Source: Clostridium sp. BJN0001
Lineage (GTDB): Bacteria; Bacillota; Clostridia; Clostridiales; Clostridiaceae
NCBI RefSeq assembly: GCF_022869825.1
Contig: NZ_CP094971.1
Coordinates: 1,861,501-1,925,500 of the forward strand
DNA length: 64,000 nt
Direction: 5' to 3'
The notes beneath the pieces are model-generated. The model was not told the DNA's origin. It worked only from the letters and a program-made list of their open reading frames with translations, and searched no databases. The translations under genes and the position numbers were made by a program. Below are positions 55,195 through 63,882 of this stretch, one piece after another; position 1 is the first letter of the stretch, and every line of letters begins with the position of its first letter.

Positions 55195-56478
55195 ATGAAA
55201 GAATTCAAATTACCATACGATTCAAAGACAATAGATCTTAAGCTTAATGATGAAAATTTTGCAGGTCTTTTAGAATCAAAGCAAGGTACATACAAATGTA
55301 TTGAAAACGAAAATGACATTGTTGAAAAATCACTAGACAATCCAATTGGAAGCCCTTCACTTGAAGAACTTGCAAAAGGTAAAAAGGACATTGTATTAAT
55401 AAGCAGTGACCATACAAGACCAGTTCCTTCAAAAATCATTACTCCTATTTTACTAAGAAGAATAAGAAGTGTATCTCCTAATGCACGTATACGTATCTTA
55501 GTTGCAACAGGATTTCACAGACCAAGTACAAAAGAAGAATTAATATCAAAATACGGAAAAGAAATTGTAGAAAATGAAGAAATAGTAATGCATTTTTCAA
55601 AAGATGATGCTGCTATGAAAAAAATAGGTACTCTTCCAAGTGGTGGAGAATGCATTATAAATAAAATCGCAGCTGAAGCTGATTTATTAATTGCTGAAGG
55701 ATTTATCGAATCACATTTCTTTGCTGGATTCTCTGGTGGAAGAAAATCAGTACTTCCTGGTATAGCTTCATATAAAACTATCATGGCAAATCACTGTGGA
55801 GAATTTATAAATAACAAAAATTCACGTACAGGAAATTTATCTCATAACCTTGTTCATGAAGATATGCTTTATGCAGCAAGAACAGCTAAATTAGCTTTTA
55901 TAGTAAATGTTGTTCTTAATGGTGATCATAAAGTAATCGGATCATTTGCAGGTGATGTAGAAAAAGCTCATTTAGAAGGATGTAATTTTGTAAACAGCTT
56001 AGCACGTGTAAATAAAGTTAAATGTGATATAGCTCTATCAACAAATGGAGGATATCCTCTTGATCAGAATATTTATCAGGCTGTAAAAGGAATGACTGCT
56101 GCTGAAGCAACACTTAACAAAGATGGAATAATCATAATGGTTGCAGGATGCCGTGACGGACATGGTGGACAAGACTTTTATGATAATATCGCAAATGTAA
56201 AAGATCCAAAGGAATTCTTTGATTCAGCATCAAATACTCCAAGATCAAAGACTGTACCTGAACAGTGGACTTCTCAGATTTTAGCAAGAATCTTAGCTAA
56301 TCACAAAGTAATAATGGTTTCTGATTTAGTTGACCCTTCACTCGTAACTGGATTACATATGGAACTTGCAAAAACTTTAGATGAAGCTTTTAATAGAGCA
56401 TTTGAATTAAAAGGAAAAGATGCAAAGGTTGCTGTAATACCTGATGGTTTAAGTGTTATAGTACAGGATAATAAATAA
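55195..56478 (+). CDS. larA: Nickel-pincer-dependent lactate racemase LarA
   Basis: 427 residues. Every catalytic residue of the Thermoanaerobacterium thermosaccharolyticum enzyme is present with the same numbering: Asp72 and Arg75 (SSDHTRPVP), His108 (ATGFHRP), His174 and Lys184 (ESHFFAGFSGGRKSV), His200 (ANHCGEF), Gln295 and Lys298 (YQAVKG). Lys184 covalently carries the nickel-pincer nucleotide. Converts L-lactate to D-lactate and back. AAGGAAGATG lies upstream. First gene of larAEBCD. Confidence 0.96.
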   Translation: MKEFKLPYDSKTIDLKLNDENFAGLLESKQGTYKCIENENDIVEKSLDNPIGSPSLEELAKGKKDIVLISSDHTRPVPSKIITPILLRRIRSVSPNARIRILVATGFHRPSTKEELISKYGKEIVENEEIVMHFSKDDAAMKKIGTLPSGGECIINKIAAEADLLIAEGFIESHFFAGFSGGRKSVLPGIASYKTIMANHCGEFINNKNSRTGNLSHNLVHEDMLYAARTAKLAFIVNVVLNGDHKVIGSFAGDVEKAHLEGCNFVNSLARVNKVKCDIALSTNGGYPLDQNIYQAVKGMTAAEATLNKDGIIIMVAGCRDGHGGQDFYDNIANVKDPKEFFDSASNTPRSKTVPEQWTSQILARILANHKVIMVSDLVDPSLVTGLHMELAKTLDEAFNRAFELKGKDAKVAVIPDGLSVIVQDNK

Positions 56479-56479
56479 T

Positions 56480-57310
56480 ATGATCTCTCTTGAAGAAAAG
56501 CTAAAAACTTTAAAAAGCTTAATAGCCTCATACGGTTCATGTGCTATTGCCTTTTCAAGCGGTGTAGATAGTACATTTTTATCATATGTCACAAAGGAAG
56601 TACTTAATGACAAGGCTATTTTAATTTCTGCTAATGTTAATACACTTACATCAAGAGATACAGAAGATATTATTTCCTATTCAAAAAATATAGGACTAAA
56701 ATTAATAACAATTTCATGTGATCAGCTTGCAATAGATAATTTTGTTAAAAACCCACCAAAAAGATGTTATTTTTGTAAATATCATTTATTTTCAAAAATA
56801 AAAGAAACTGCGAAAAAAAACGGTATAGATACTGTAATTGATGGAACAAATGCAAGCGACTGCAATGATTATCGTCCTGGTATTAAAGCTTTAGAAGAAC
56901 TTAATATAAAGTCGCCTTTAAAAATATGTGGCTTTACAAAAAAGGAAATAAGAGACTTATTAAAAGCATGGAATATAGATGCTTTTAATAAGCCATCTTC
57001 AGGTTGTCTTGCAACTCGTATACCTTATTTTGAAAATATTACGCAGGAAAAACTTGATATTATCCGTAAATGTGAAGACTATTTATTAAATCTTGGATTA
57101 ACAGATATACGTGTAAGACTGCAAAACGGTACTGCACGTATTGAAGTTAATCCTAAAAATCGATCTTATTTTTTTAATACATCAATAATGGATAATATCT
57201 ACAAAACCTTTATATCATTTGGGTGCAGCTATGTTTCTCTTGATTTAAGAGGATATAAAACAGGAAGTTTAAATGAAATTTTAGATAAAGGAACAAATCA
57301 AAATGAATGA
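56480..57310 (+). CDS. larE: ATP-dependent sacrificial sulfur transferase LarE
   Basis: 276 residues: PP-loop SSGVDST (26-32), then the Lar-specific region with Cys176 in [13 protein letters not shown], the residue that gives its sulphur atom in L. plantarum LarE and becomes dehydroalanine. Two turns are needed to make the bis-thiocarboxylate of the cofactor. Starts one base after the larA stop; overlaps larB by 8 bases. Confidence 0.95.
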   Translation: MISLEEKLKTLKSLIASYGSCAIAFSSGVDSTFLSYVTKEVLNDKAILISANVNTLTSRDTEDIISYSKNIGLKLITISCDQLAIDNFVKNPPKRCYFCKYHLFSKIKETAKKNGIDTVIDGTNASDCNDYRPGIKALEELNIKSPLKICGFTKKEIRDLLKAWNIDAFNKPSSGCLATRIPYFENITQEKLDIIRKCEDYLLNLGLTDIRVRLQNGTARIEVNPKNRSYFFNTSIMDNIYKTFISFGCSYVSLDLRGYKTGSLNEILDKGTNQNE

Positions 57311-57971
57311 TAACAAATTTATAGATATTGATATAGCAAAAGTAGATATTGATAGAGATAAAAGAAACGGCTATCCCGAAGTAATTTATGGCGAAGGAAA
57401 AACTTTTGATCAGATAATAAAAATATCTAAAGTTTTATTAAATGAAGATAAAACCGTACTTGTAACACGTCTTTGTGAAGAAAAAATGTCGCATATATAT
57501 AAAGAATTTCCAGATGCAGTATATGATAAAGAAGCTCGCTGCATGGTAATTAATAAAAAAAATAGCAAAAAGCCAAAAAGCTATATTGCAATTGTAACTG
57601 CTGGAACAAGTGATATACCTGTTGCAAAAGAAGCAGAATTTTGTGCTGATGTATTCTCTAATGAAGTAAAAGCTATTTACGATGTAGGTGTTGCAGGAAT
57701 ACAAAGATTATTTTCTTATCTTGATGTTATTAGAAACGCTAAAGTAGTAATAGTTATAGCAGGTATGGAAGGCGCTCTTGCAAGTGTTGTATGCGGACTT
57801 GTTGATAAACCAGTAATTGCTGTTCCAACAAGTGTTGGATATGGTACAAGCCTTAATGGCATTACTGCTCTACTTTCTATGCTAAACAGTTGTGCTAGCG
57901 GCTTAAGCGTTGTAAATATTGATAACGGATTTGGTGCTGCTTACAATGCAAGTATGATTAATCATTTATAG
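57303..57971 (+). CDS. larB: Nicotinic acid adenine dinucleotide carboxylase/hydrolase LarB
   Basis: 222 residues. C-terminal half is a PurE-like fold with [16 protein letters not shown] and [25 protein letters not shown]. Carboxylates the pyridinium ring of NaAD and splits it, the first step in making the nickel-pincer nucleotide. Order here is A-E-B-C-D rather than A-B-C-D-E of L. plantarum. Confidence 0.95.
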   Translation: MNDNKFIDIDIAKVDIDRDKRNGYPEVIYGEGKTFDQIIKISKVLLNEDKTVLVTRLCEEKMSHIYKEFPDAVYDKEARCMVINKKNSKKPKSYIAIVTAGTSDIPVAKEAEFCADVFSNEVKAIYDVGVAGIQRLFSYLDVIRNAKVVIVIAGMEGALASVVCGLVDKPVIAVPTSVGYGTSLNGITALLSMLNSCASGLSVVNIDNGFGAAYNASMINHL

Positions 57972-57980
57972 GAGGAATTT

Positions 57981-58757
57981 ATGTCTACATTATATTTAGA
58001 TGCATTTTCTGGTATAAGCGGTGATATGTTTATTGCAGCTATGCTGGATATTGGTGCAGATTTTAAAAATTTAGAAACTGAATTAAAAAAACTGAACTTA
58101 TCAAATTATAAGCTTTATTATGAAAAGAAATCAAAAAACTCTATCTTTGGAAGTGATTTTGATGTCATTTTAGAACATGGTGAAAAAGACTGTGGTATTT
58201 CTGAAGAACATAACCACCACCATCATCATCATCACGGAAGAAATTTTGCAGATATAAAAAAACTTATTGAAGAAAGTACTTTAAGTGATTTTGTAAAAAG
58301 CCATTCTATTTCAGTATTTCTTGAAATAGCAAAGGCAGAAGCTAAAGTACACAATAAAACTATAGATGACGTTCATTTTCATGAAGTAGGTGCTATTGAC
58401 TCAATTATAGATATTGTTGGATCCTTCATATGTTTAGAAGAATTAAATATTGAAAAGGTAATCTCCTCTCCTCTTACTGATGGATGTGGACATATAAATA
58501 TCGCACATGGAGAAATGCCTGTTCCAGTTCCAGCTGTAATGCAGATGAGAGTAAATTCTTATATTCCTGTTAATCAGCGTCTTGACATACATACAGAGCT
58601 TATTACTCCAACAGGACTTGGAATTGTAAAAGATATTGTTTCTGAATTTGGTTCAGTAAAAAGCGATATGGAAATTACAAATGCAGGTTATGGATTTGGT
58701 AAAAGAGAAACAGGATGTTTCAACGCTTTACGTGTACTTTTACTAAAAAAAAAATAA
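57981..58757 (+). CDS. larC: Nickel insertion protein LarC, N-terminal part (LarC1)
   Basis: 258 residues in this frame. YLDAFSGISGDMFIAAMLDIGAD and HFHEVGAIDSIIDIVG are LarC landmarks; a run of seven His (79-85, after His77) is a likely nickel store. GGAGGAATTT precedes the ATG. The frame stops at 58755-58757 right after a run of ten A; the -1 frame continues into larC2, so full LarC (about 410 residues) needs a slip. Confidence 0.93.
   Translation: MSTLYLDAFSGISGDMFIAAMLDIGADFKNLETELKKLNLSNYKLYYEKKSKNSIFGSDFDVILEHGEKDCGISEEHNHHHHHHHGRNFADIKKLIEESTLSDFVKSHSISVFLEIAKAEAKVHNKTIDDVHFHEVGAIDSIIDIVGSFICLEELNIEKVISSPLTDGCGHINIAHGEMPVPVPAVMQMRVNSYIPVNQRLDIHTELITPTGLGIVKDIVSEFGSVKSDMEITNAGYGFGKRETGCFNALRVLLLKKK
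58745..58754 (+). other. Ten-adenine slip site joining larC1 and larC2
   Basis: CTA followed by ten A (58745-58754) and TAA. Moving back one base on the A run puts the ribosome in the larC2 frame (Lys-Lys-Lys-Ile-Asn-Asn-Phe-Glu). LarC of L. plantarum is also made from larC1 and larC2 by frameshifting (known). Polymerase slippage on the A run is an alternative. Confidence 0.75.
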
Positions 58758-59212
58758 ATAATTTTGAAGATAATATATTGGAAATAGAAGCCAATATTGA
58801 TGATCAAAGCAGTGAACAGATTAGTTATGCTATGGATCTTCTTCTTAATATTGGAGCAAAAGACGTATTCCTTGCTCCAATAATGATGAAAAAAAGCAGA
58901 ATGGCCTCTAAACTTACAGTTCTTGTTGACCCTTTAGAAAAAGAAAAGTTTATTAAAGCCATTTTGACTCATACTTCAACACTTGGAATACGATATAACA
59001 TAAAACAAAGAACGATTATGAATCGTAAAATTATTAATATACAAACAATTTATGGAACTGTAAAAGTAAAACTTGCATCTTACGGCGATATAAAACATTA
59101 TGATATCGAATATGAAGATTGTGCAAAGCTTGCTAGATTACATAACGTTCCAATAAAAAATATATATTTTGAAACAGAAAAGATATGTAAAAAACAATTT
59201 AAGGAGGAATAA
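58745..59212 (+). CDS. larC: Nickel insertion protein LarC, C-terminal part (LarC2)
   Basis: About 155 residues after the slip site: ILEIEANIDDQSSEQISYAMDLLLNIGAKDVFLAPIMMKKSRM and the ending typical of LarC C-terminal (CTP-binding, cyclometallase) domain. No good ribosome site or start codon is near its beginning; the ATG at 58715 lies inside larC1. The last codons AAG GAG GAA double as the larD ribosome site. Confidence 0.9.
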   Translation, partial: KKKINNFEDNILEIEANIDDQSSEQISYAMDLLLNIGAKDVFLAPIMMKKSRMASKLTVLVDPLEKEKFIKAILTHTSTLGIRYNIKQRTIMNRKIINIQTIYGTVKVKLASYGDIKHYDIEYEDCAKLARLHNVPIKNIYFETEKICKKQFKEE

Positions 59213-59216
59213 TAAT

Positions 59217-59927
59217 ATGTTTCAACATTTAGTTGCTGAATTTCTAAGCACGGGTCTTATGATTATTTTTGGTGTAGGAGTTCATTGCGATGAAGTATTA
59301 AAAAACACAAAATACAGAGGAAGCGGACATATATTTGCAATAACAACATGGGGATTCGGAATTACAATCGCCCTATTTATCTTTGATGGTGTATGCATGA
59401 ATCCAGCTATGGTTCTTGCTCAGTGCATCTTAGGTCTAGTGCCATGGGCATGTTTTGTACCTTATAGTATAGCTGAAGTTTTAGGAGCATTTGCTGCTTC
59501 AATAATCGTTTATATAATGTATGCAGATCACTTTAAAGCTAGTGAAGAGGAAGTAAATCCTATTGCAGTAAGAAATATTTTCTCAACTAACCCTATAATT
59601 CGTAACCTTCCAAGAAATTTCTTTGTCGAATTTTTTGCAACATTTATATTTATAACTGGTACTCTTATGATTGCTACAAAATACGGAAGCATGCTTCCAA
59701 TAGGCGTTGGTCTTTTAGTATGGGCAATTGGTATGGGACTTGGAGGTCCTACAGGATTCGCCATGAATCAGGCAAGAGATCTTGGACCAAGACTTGCTTT
59801 TCAAATACTTCCAATAAAACATAAAGCTAATAATGACTGGCAGTATGGTTTACTAATACCAGGTATTGCACCTTTTGCAGGCGCTGCATTTTCAGCAATA
59901 ATTTTACATGTATTTTTAGGACTTTAA
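59217..59927 (+). CDS. larD: Lactic acid channel LarD (aquaporin/GlpF family)
   Basis: 236 residues from the ATG at 59217 (AAGGAGGAAT upstream). Six membrane spans with the two half-helices: NPA in GVCMNPAMVLAQ and the altered NQARD in GFAMNQARDLGPRL. MIP family; LarD of L. plantarum lets both lactic acid isomers cross the membrane. The longer reading from 59169 overlaps larC2 and is unlikely. Confidence 0.93.
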   Translation: MFQHLVAEFLSTGLMIIFGVGVHCDEVLKNTKYRGSGHIFAITTWGFGITIALFIFDGVCMNPAMVLAQCILGLVPWACFVPYSIAEVLGAFAASIIVYIMYADHFKASEEEVNPIAVRNIFSTNPIIRNLPRNFFVEFFATFIFITGTLMIATKYGSMLPIGVGLLVWAIGMGLGGPTGFAMNQARDLGPRLAFQILPIKHKANNDWQYGLLIPGIAPFAGAAFSAIILHVFLGL

Positions 59928-59941
59928 TCTAATACATAGTT

Positions 59942-60087
59942 TACAAATGACAAATGTTGTGGAAATTCCGTAGGAATTTCATTGTATGATTTTTTGCGTT
60001 TTTACGCAAAAATAAGCTTTCGCCTGAAGCGAAAGCTAAATACAAAGTTTCTGCAATTTTGAGCAGAAACATCTTTCTTTGTCGGAT
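59942..60087. repeat. Hairpin-rich repeat, left part, interrupted by the IS element
   Basis: Four tight hairpins in a row: 59962-59980, 59991-60012, 60015-60037 and 60047-60070. It starts with TACAAATGACAAATG (59942-59956), whose exact complement lies at 61507-61521 beyond the IS. Removing the IS would leave a small element of about 180 bases with 15-base inverted ends, like a MITE. Confidence 0.65.
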
Positions 60088-60178
60088 TGGACCCCTCAAA
60101 TGGGACTAATACATTCAAATACTAGTTTATTCTTAGATTTTCATTTTTGAAGAACTAATTTATTTAGTTCTTCAATTT

Positions 60179-61045
60179 TTATAATTTTACTACAAGGTTA
60201 TTTTTAAAATTATTGTTTTTTAACTTATAAAATTCTTCAGGTGTTCTATAATCTATTGATGAATGAATTCTTCTACTATTATAGCCTTGAACATAAGTAT
60301 TTATAACAGTTTCAGCTTCTTTAAAATTTTTAAAAAATATACCCGCTAAACATTCATCTTGTAGATATCTGTGATATGATTCAATGTGTGCGTTATAATT
60401 GGGGCTATGAGCTGGTATGCGCTCATGTATTATCTTTTCTTTAATACATACTTTCTCAAATTCATAAGCTATGAACTGACTACCGTTATCGGTACGAATT
60501 GTAAGACCATTTACTGAGTCTTTCAATTTACGCCTATATAAAGCTTGAAACACAGTTCTAATTGCACTTTTGGCATCAGCAGAATGTGATAAAATACACG
60601 AAACAATGCTTCTATCGAATACATCAATTATTGATGCTAAATAAGCTACTTGACGTGTTTCTGCTATGTATATATATTTTGTATCTAGTTCCCAAAGCTG
60701 ATTTGATCTTAACACTTCGTGGTTTTTACATATACGTTTATATTTACGGATGCTTTTTCGTTGTTTTCTTAAAACACCCATAGTCAGCATAAGTCTATAA
60801 ACTTTTTTCTTGTTTATTCTTATTTGATGCTCTCGCCTTAAAACAGATGTGACTTTTTTATATCCATAATGTTTTCCGAATTCGTCTGATAAGACAATAG
60901 TAATTAGTTTTTGTATTTGCAAGTCATTAATTTTTATGCCTGAAAAAGTATAACTAAAGCCTGGTATTATGCCATCCTTTTTTGTTTGTATTTTTAATTT
61001 ATTGCTTTCAAGGCTTCGCCATCGGTAGTAGGTTGACTTCTTCAA
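60179..61045 (-). CDS. IS3-family transposase OrfB (DDE integrase core)
   Basis: 288 residues from the TTG at 61045. Catalytic triad Asp121 (WELDTKYI), Asp186 (IRTDNGSQF) and Glu222 (NAHIESYHRYLQ), with the DD(35)E spacing of IS3. The frame is open upstream to the A9 run at 61130-61138, so the active protein is probably the OrfAB fusion made by a -1 slip. All catalytic residues are intact, so the element may still move. Confidence 0.93.
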   Translation of the reverse strand: MKKSTYYRWRSLESNKLKIQTKKDGIIPGFSYTFSGIKINDLQIQKLITIVLSDEFGKHYGYKKVTSVLRREHQIRINKKKVYRLMLTMGVLRKQRKSIRKYKRICKNHEVLRSNQLWELDTKYIYIAETRQVAYLASIIDVFDRSIVSCILSHSADAKSAIRTVFQALYRRKLKDSVNGLTIRTDNGSQFIAYEFEKVCIKEKIIHERIPAHSPNYNAHIESYHRYLQDECLAGIFFKNFKEAETVINTYVQGYNSRRIHSSIDYRTPEEFYKLKNNNFKNNLVVKL

Positions 61046-61122
61046 AGCTAAAATTCTTAGTATAACAGATACAGGTGCACCTGTTGATATCCAATCATTA
61101 GCTATAATATATAAGTCTAATC

Positions 61123-61416
61123 CTACATGTTTTTTTTTAACATATCTCGAAGAACAGCAATCTCTAGTTCAAGCTCATTATTTCTCTTTTTAAGAGCTAT
61201 GAACTCTTTTTTATAGTCAGGTATTTTTTCACTCAAGACTTGAGCTTTCTTAGGTTTTAATGTTTTTCCATACCTGCGATAATTACATTTCCAATACGAT
61301 ATCTGATGTGAATTGATATCATATTTAGCAGCTATTAACGAATTACTTCCACACGCTAAAGTTTCTTCTACTATTTTTACTCTTTCTTCTTCGGTAAATT
61401 TTCTAATAAATTTCAT
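61123..61416 (-). CDS. IS3-family OrfA (helix-turn-helix)
   Basis: About 97 residues from the ATG at 61416 (GGGGAGG upstream). Helix-turn-helix FTEEERVKIVEETLACGSNS..AKYDINSHQISYWKCNYRRYG, then a leucine-zipper-like tail (LKKRNNELELEIAVLRDML). Binds the IS ends and controls transposition. Ends soon after the A9 slip site. Confidence 0.92.
   Translation of the reverse strand: MKFIRKFTEEERVKIVEETLACGSNSLIAAKYDINSHQISYWKCNYRRYGKTLKPKKAQVLSEKIPDYKKEFIALKKRNNELELEIAVLRDMLKKNM
61130..61138 (-). other. A9 slip site of the IS3 element
   Basis: On the minus strand ATGTT is followed by nine A. A -1 shift here joins OrfA to the OrfB frame, the usual IS3 mechanism. Confidence 0.75.
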
Positions 61417-61547
61417 AAAAGACCTCCCCAAAATGTTGATTTTATTATAAAATACACTGAGTGTATTAGTCCAACATCTTGAGGGGGCCTATGAGCTATG
61501 AGTTGTCATTTGTCATTTGTACTTTGTCCTTTAGTATGTCCTCGTAT

Positions 61548-61588
61548 AATAGGTTTATAATAAGAAATTTTCTTATTATAAACCTATT
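61548..61588 (+). terminator. Terminator, probably of the lar operon before the IS insertion
   Basis: A perfect 17-bp stem (61548-61564 with 61572-61588), 7-base loop, followed on the plus strand by TTTTATTATA. No plus-strand gene lies between it and larD except inserted DNA. It may also slow the minus-strand PTS transcript. Confidence 0.8.
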
Positions 61589-61629
61589 TTTATTATATAG
61601 AATAAAGAATTATCCTTTTTATTTGTTCT

Positions 61630-63007
61630 TTAATTTAATGCTAAATCATCTGACTCAATTTCAGCATTTTCTTTTTCTTCTTTGATTAATTTAGAATCAT
61701 ACATTTTAACAAAAGGGAAATAAATCAAAAATGCGAGTACACCATTAATTAATGCTAATAATATAGCTCTAAAATCTCCTGCAGTTCCTATAAATGCTCC
61801 GATACCAATTGGTGATGGCCATGGAACTTGTGCAATTATTGGATTAACCATGTGTAATTTTATTGCAAAGTAAGCTGTTGATGCACATGCCATTGGTGCT
61901 AAGAAAAATGGAATTGCAATGAATGGAATTATATATTATTGGGAGTCCAAATATAATTGGCTCATTAATATTAAATATTGCTGGTACAATACTTGCACGT
62001 CCTAGTACTTTTAATTGTTCTGATCTAGCTAAAAATGCTATAAATATTGTAAGTCCTAATGTAGTTCCTGAGCCTCCCATTATAACAAATGAATTTTGAA
62101 ATTCACCTGCAAATGGTATATTTGCACCTTGTATATTTAATTGCATATTAGATAAAACAATTGGAGTTAAAAATGAACTTATAATATTTGCACCATGTAT
62201 ACCTACAATCCATAAAGCATGAATTAAGAAGTAAATTACTAAAATTCCAAGCCAGCTATTAGTTAGATTACTTACAAAACTAAATGGTATTGATATAACT
62301 TTAAATATGTCAATTCCAAAAGAAACAAATATACCATTTATTAAAAGTACTACAAAAGATACAAGAAATGCTGGAATTAATGCAGTAAATGAACGTGCTA
62401 CACCTTCTGGAACAGCCTCTGGCATTTTAATAATTAAATTATGTTTTACACATTCACGATATAATTGAACAGCTACAACAGCCATTATAATTGCTGTAAA
62501 TATACCAGTAGTTCCTAAACGAGATACTCCATCTCCTCCTATATTCCAACCATTTATTATTTTTGTATTATCAGTAATTTGATTTATTAAACTTATCTTT
62601 CCATCTCCTAATACCAATTCTGGAATAGTCATAAAAAATGCGAACATAGAAAGAAGTGCTCCATTTAACGGATTAAGATTAAGTTCCTCTTCGTCTGCAA
62701 TAATTTTCGTATATTCGTATCCAATAACAATACAAAAATAAAGTGCTAAAATTCCCATTGTACATTTGTTAGCAAGCATGTACAAATCACTTATACGGAA
62801 AAATGTATTATTAAATATACCCTCAAGAAATGTCATTGTTTGAGGCAATATATTTAATACAAGAAACATAGATCCTACAATTGTAAACGGAATAGATGCC
62901 ATACCTGCTGCCATTACTGCACGAACAAGACGAAACTGAGATACCTTCCCCATAGGTCCCATTAGATATTTTTCTAAAATTTCAAATAGTTTATTTTTAT
63001 TTTCCAT
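61630..63007 (-). pseudogene. PTS lactose/cellobiose-type EIIC, frameshifted
   Basis: Two frames join to about 455 residues, the usual CelB length. The first (63007 to about 61935) holds LMGPMGKVSQFRLVRAVMAAGM, HALWIVGIHGANIIS and FNINEPIIFGLPII. Then one extra T near 61926-61931 shifts the frame; the other continues PFIAIPFFLAPMACASTAYF to 61630. Read error or true loss cannot be told. The gene overlaps the upstream membrane protein gene by 11 bases; GGGAGGAAT precedes the ATG. Confidence 0.85.
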
Positions 63008-63524
63008 AATTATTCCTCCCTTTTTTTAATTCTTTTTCTAGTTCTTTTGTATATTTGAATTGCTTATCAGTACGATTTTTTATTCTTTGTAATCGTTTTA
63101 AGATAATCGCACAAAAAATCATTCCAATAAAAATAATTCCAATAATAAACTGATGAGACTCATTATTATTTTGTAAAAATGGAAATAGTCCATAAAATAA
63201 TGGTGTAAATATGGTTACCATAACCATCACATTAATGCCTAATATTATTTTGTATGCTAAAATTGTCTTCTTCGCATTATCTATAGGAGAACTATACATC
63301 GTAAATTGTTCTACTACAGCTCTTACAATAAATATTAAATTAATTCCTGGCACTATAGCCCATACTTTATAGCTCATAATGAGAGAACAAAACCAATAAA
63401 GATTTGCAAAAAAGAAACCTGCTGTAATATAGCGGACTAATAAGAATCTATTAAAGTACATTGCTTTTAGACTCATTTCCTTTTTCCTTGCTTCAAGTTT
63501 CTGTTTTGCCTGACTACTATTCAT
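62997..63524 (-). CDS. Unknown membrane protein within the PTS operon
   Basis: About 175 residues from ATG 63524 (GGAGAAAA upstream). Four membrane spans (about 32-50, 55-75, 95-118 and 128-148) with basic ends; the C-terminal 30 residues are a charged helix. It overlaps both neighbours (EIIA by 8 bases, EIIC by 11), so it is tightly coupled to PTS synthesis. No known PTS domain seen. Confidence 0.7.
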   Translation of the reverse strand: MNSSQAKQKLEARKKEMSLKAMYFNRFLLVRYITAGFFFANLYWFCSLIMSYKVWAIVPGINLIFIVRAVVEQFTMYSSPIDNAKKTILAYKIILGINVMVMVTIFTPLFYGLFPFLQNNNESHQFIIGIIFIGMIFCAIILKRLQRIKNRTDKQFKYTKELEKELKKGRNNYGK

Positions 63525-63861
63525 CGAAATTTTCTCCATTTTTTAATTTGTACATCTGTTTATACATCTTCAAAAATTCAAGTGCCATTTCTCTAAGTGT
63601 CATTGTAGTCATTAGATGATCCTGTGCATGAACCATAATAATTTCCATAACTATTTCATCTCCATTTGCATAATCTTGAAGCAGTTTTGTTTGTGCTTTA
63701 TGTGCCTTCCGAAGCTCATTATTTGCATCTTCCATCTTCTTTTGCGCTTCCTCAAATTTTCCTTTATTCATTAAATCAAGTCCTTCATGGACCATAGTTC
63801 TTGCATCTCCACTATGAACGATAATTTCAAATGCCACTACTTGTAAATCATCTTTTGTCAT
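63517..63861 (-). CDS. PTS lactose/cellobiose-type EIIA
   Basis: 114 residues, three-helix LacF/CelC fold. Phospho-accepting His78 in MVHAQDHLMT and Asp81. Unusually acidic-basic helices EGLDLMNKGKFEEAQKKME are typical. GGAAG precedes the ATG. Passes phosphate to an EIIB that is not in the window. Sugar unknown: a beta-glucoside, chitobiose or lactose. Confidence 0.93.
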   Translation of the reverse strand: MTKDDLQVVAFEIIVHSGDARTMVHEGLDLMNKGKFEEAQKKMEDANNELRKAHKAQTKLLQDYANGDEIVMEIIMVHAQDHLMTTMTLREMALEFLKMYKQMYKLKNGENFDE

Positions 63862-63882
63862 ATATATAACTTCCTTTCATTC

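Larger units (their letters stand above)
60088..61490 (-). mobile_element. IS3-family insertion sequence (IS150-like ends)
   Basis: About 1.4 kb. The left end GGACCCCTCAAATGGGACTA and right end (complement) GGCCCCCTCAAGATG then TTGGACTAATAC are imperfect inverted repeats of about 30 bases sharing CCCCTCAA and GGACTAATACA. Inside are orfA and orfB on the minus strand, joined by an A9 slip site. No target duplication is evident. It has split a hairpin repeat downstream of larD. Confidence 0.88.

Noticed and set aside
60080..61495. Target-site duplication flanking the IS3 element
   Set aside because: No matching 3-4 base repeat could be found next to either predicted end.
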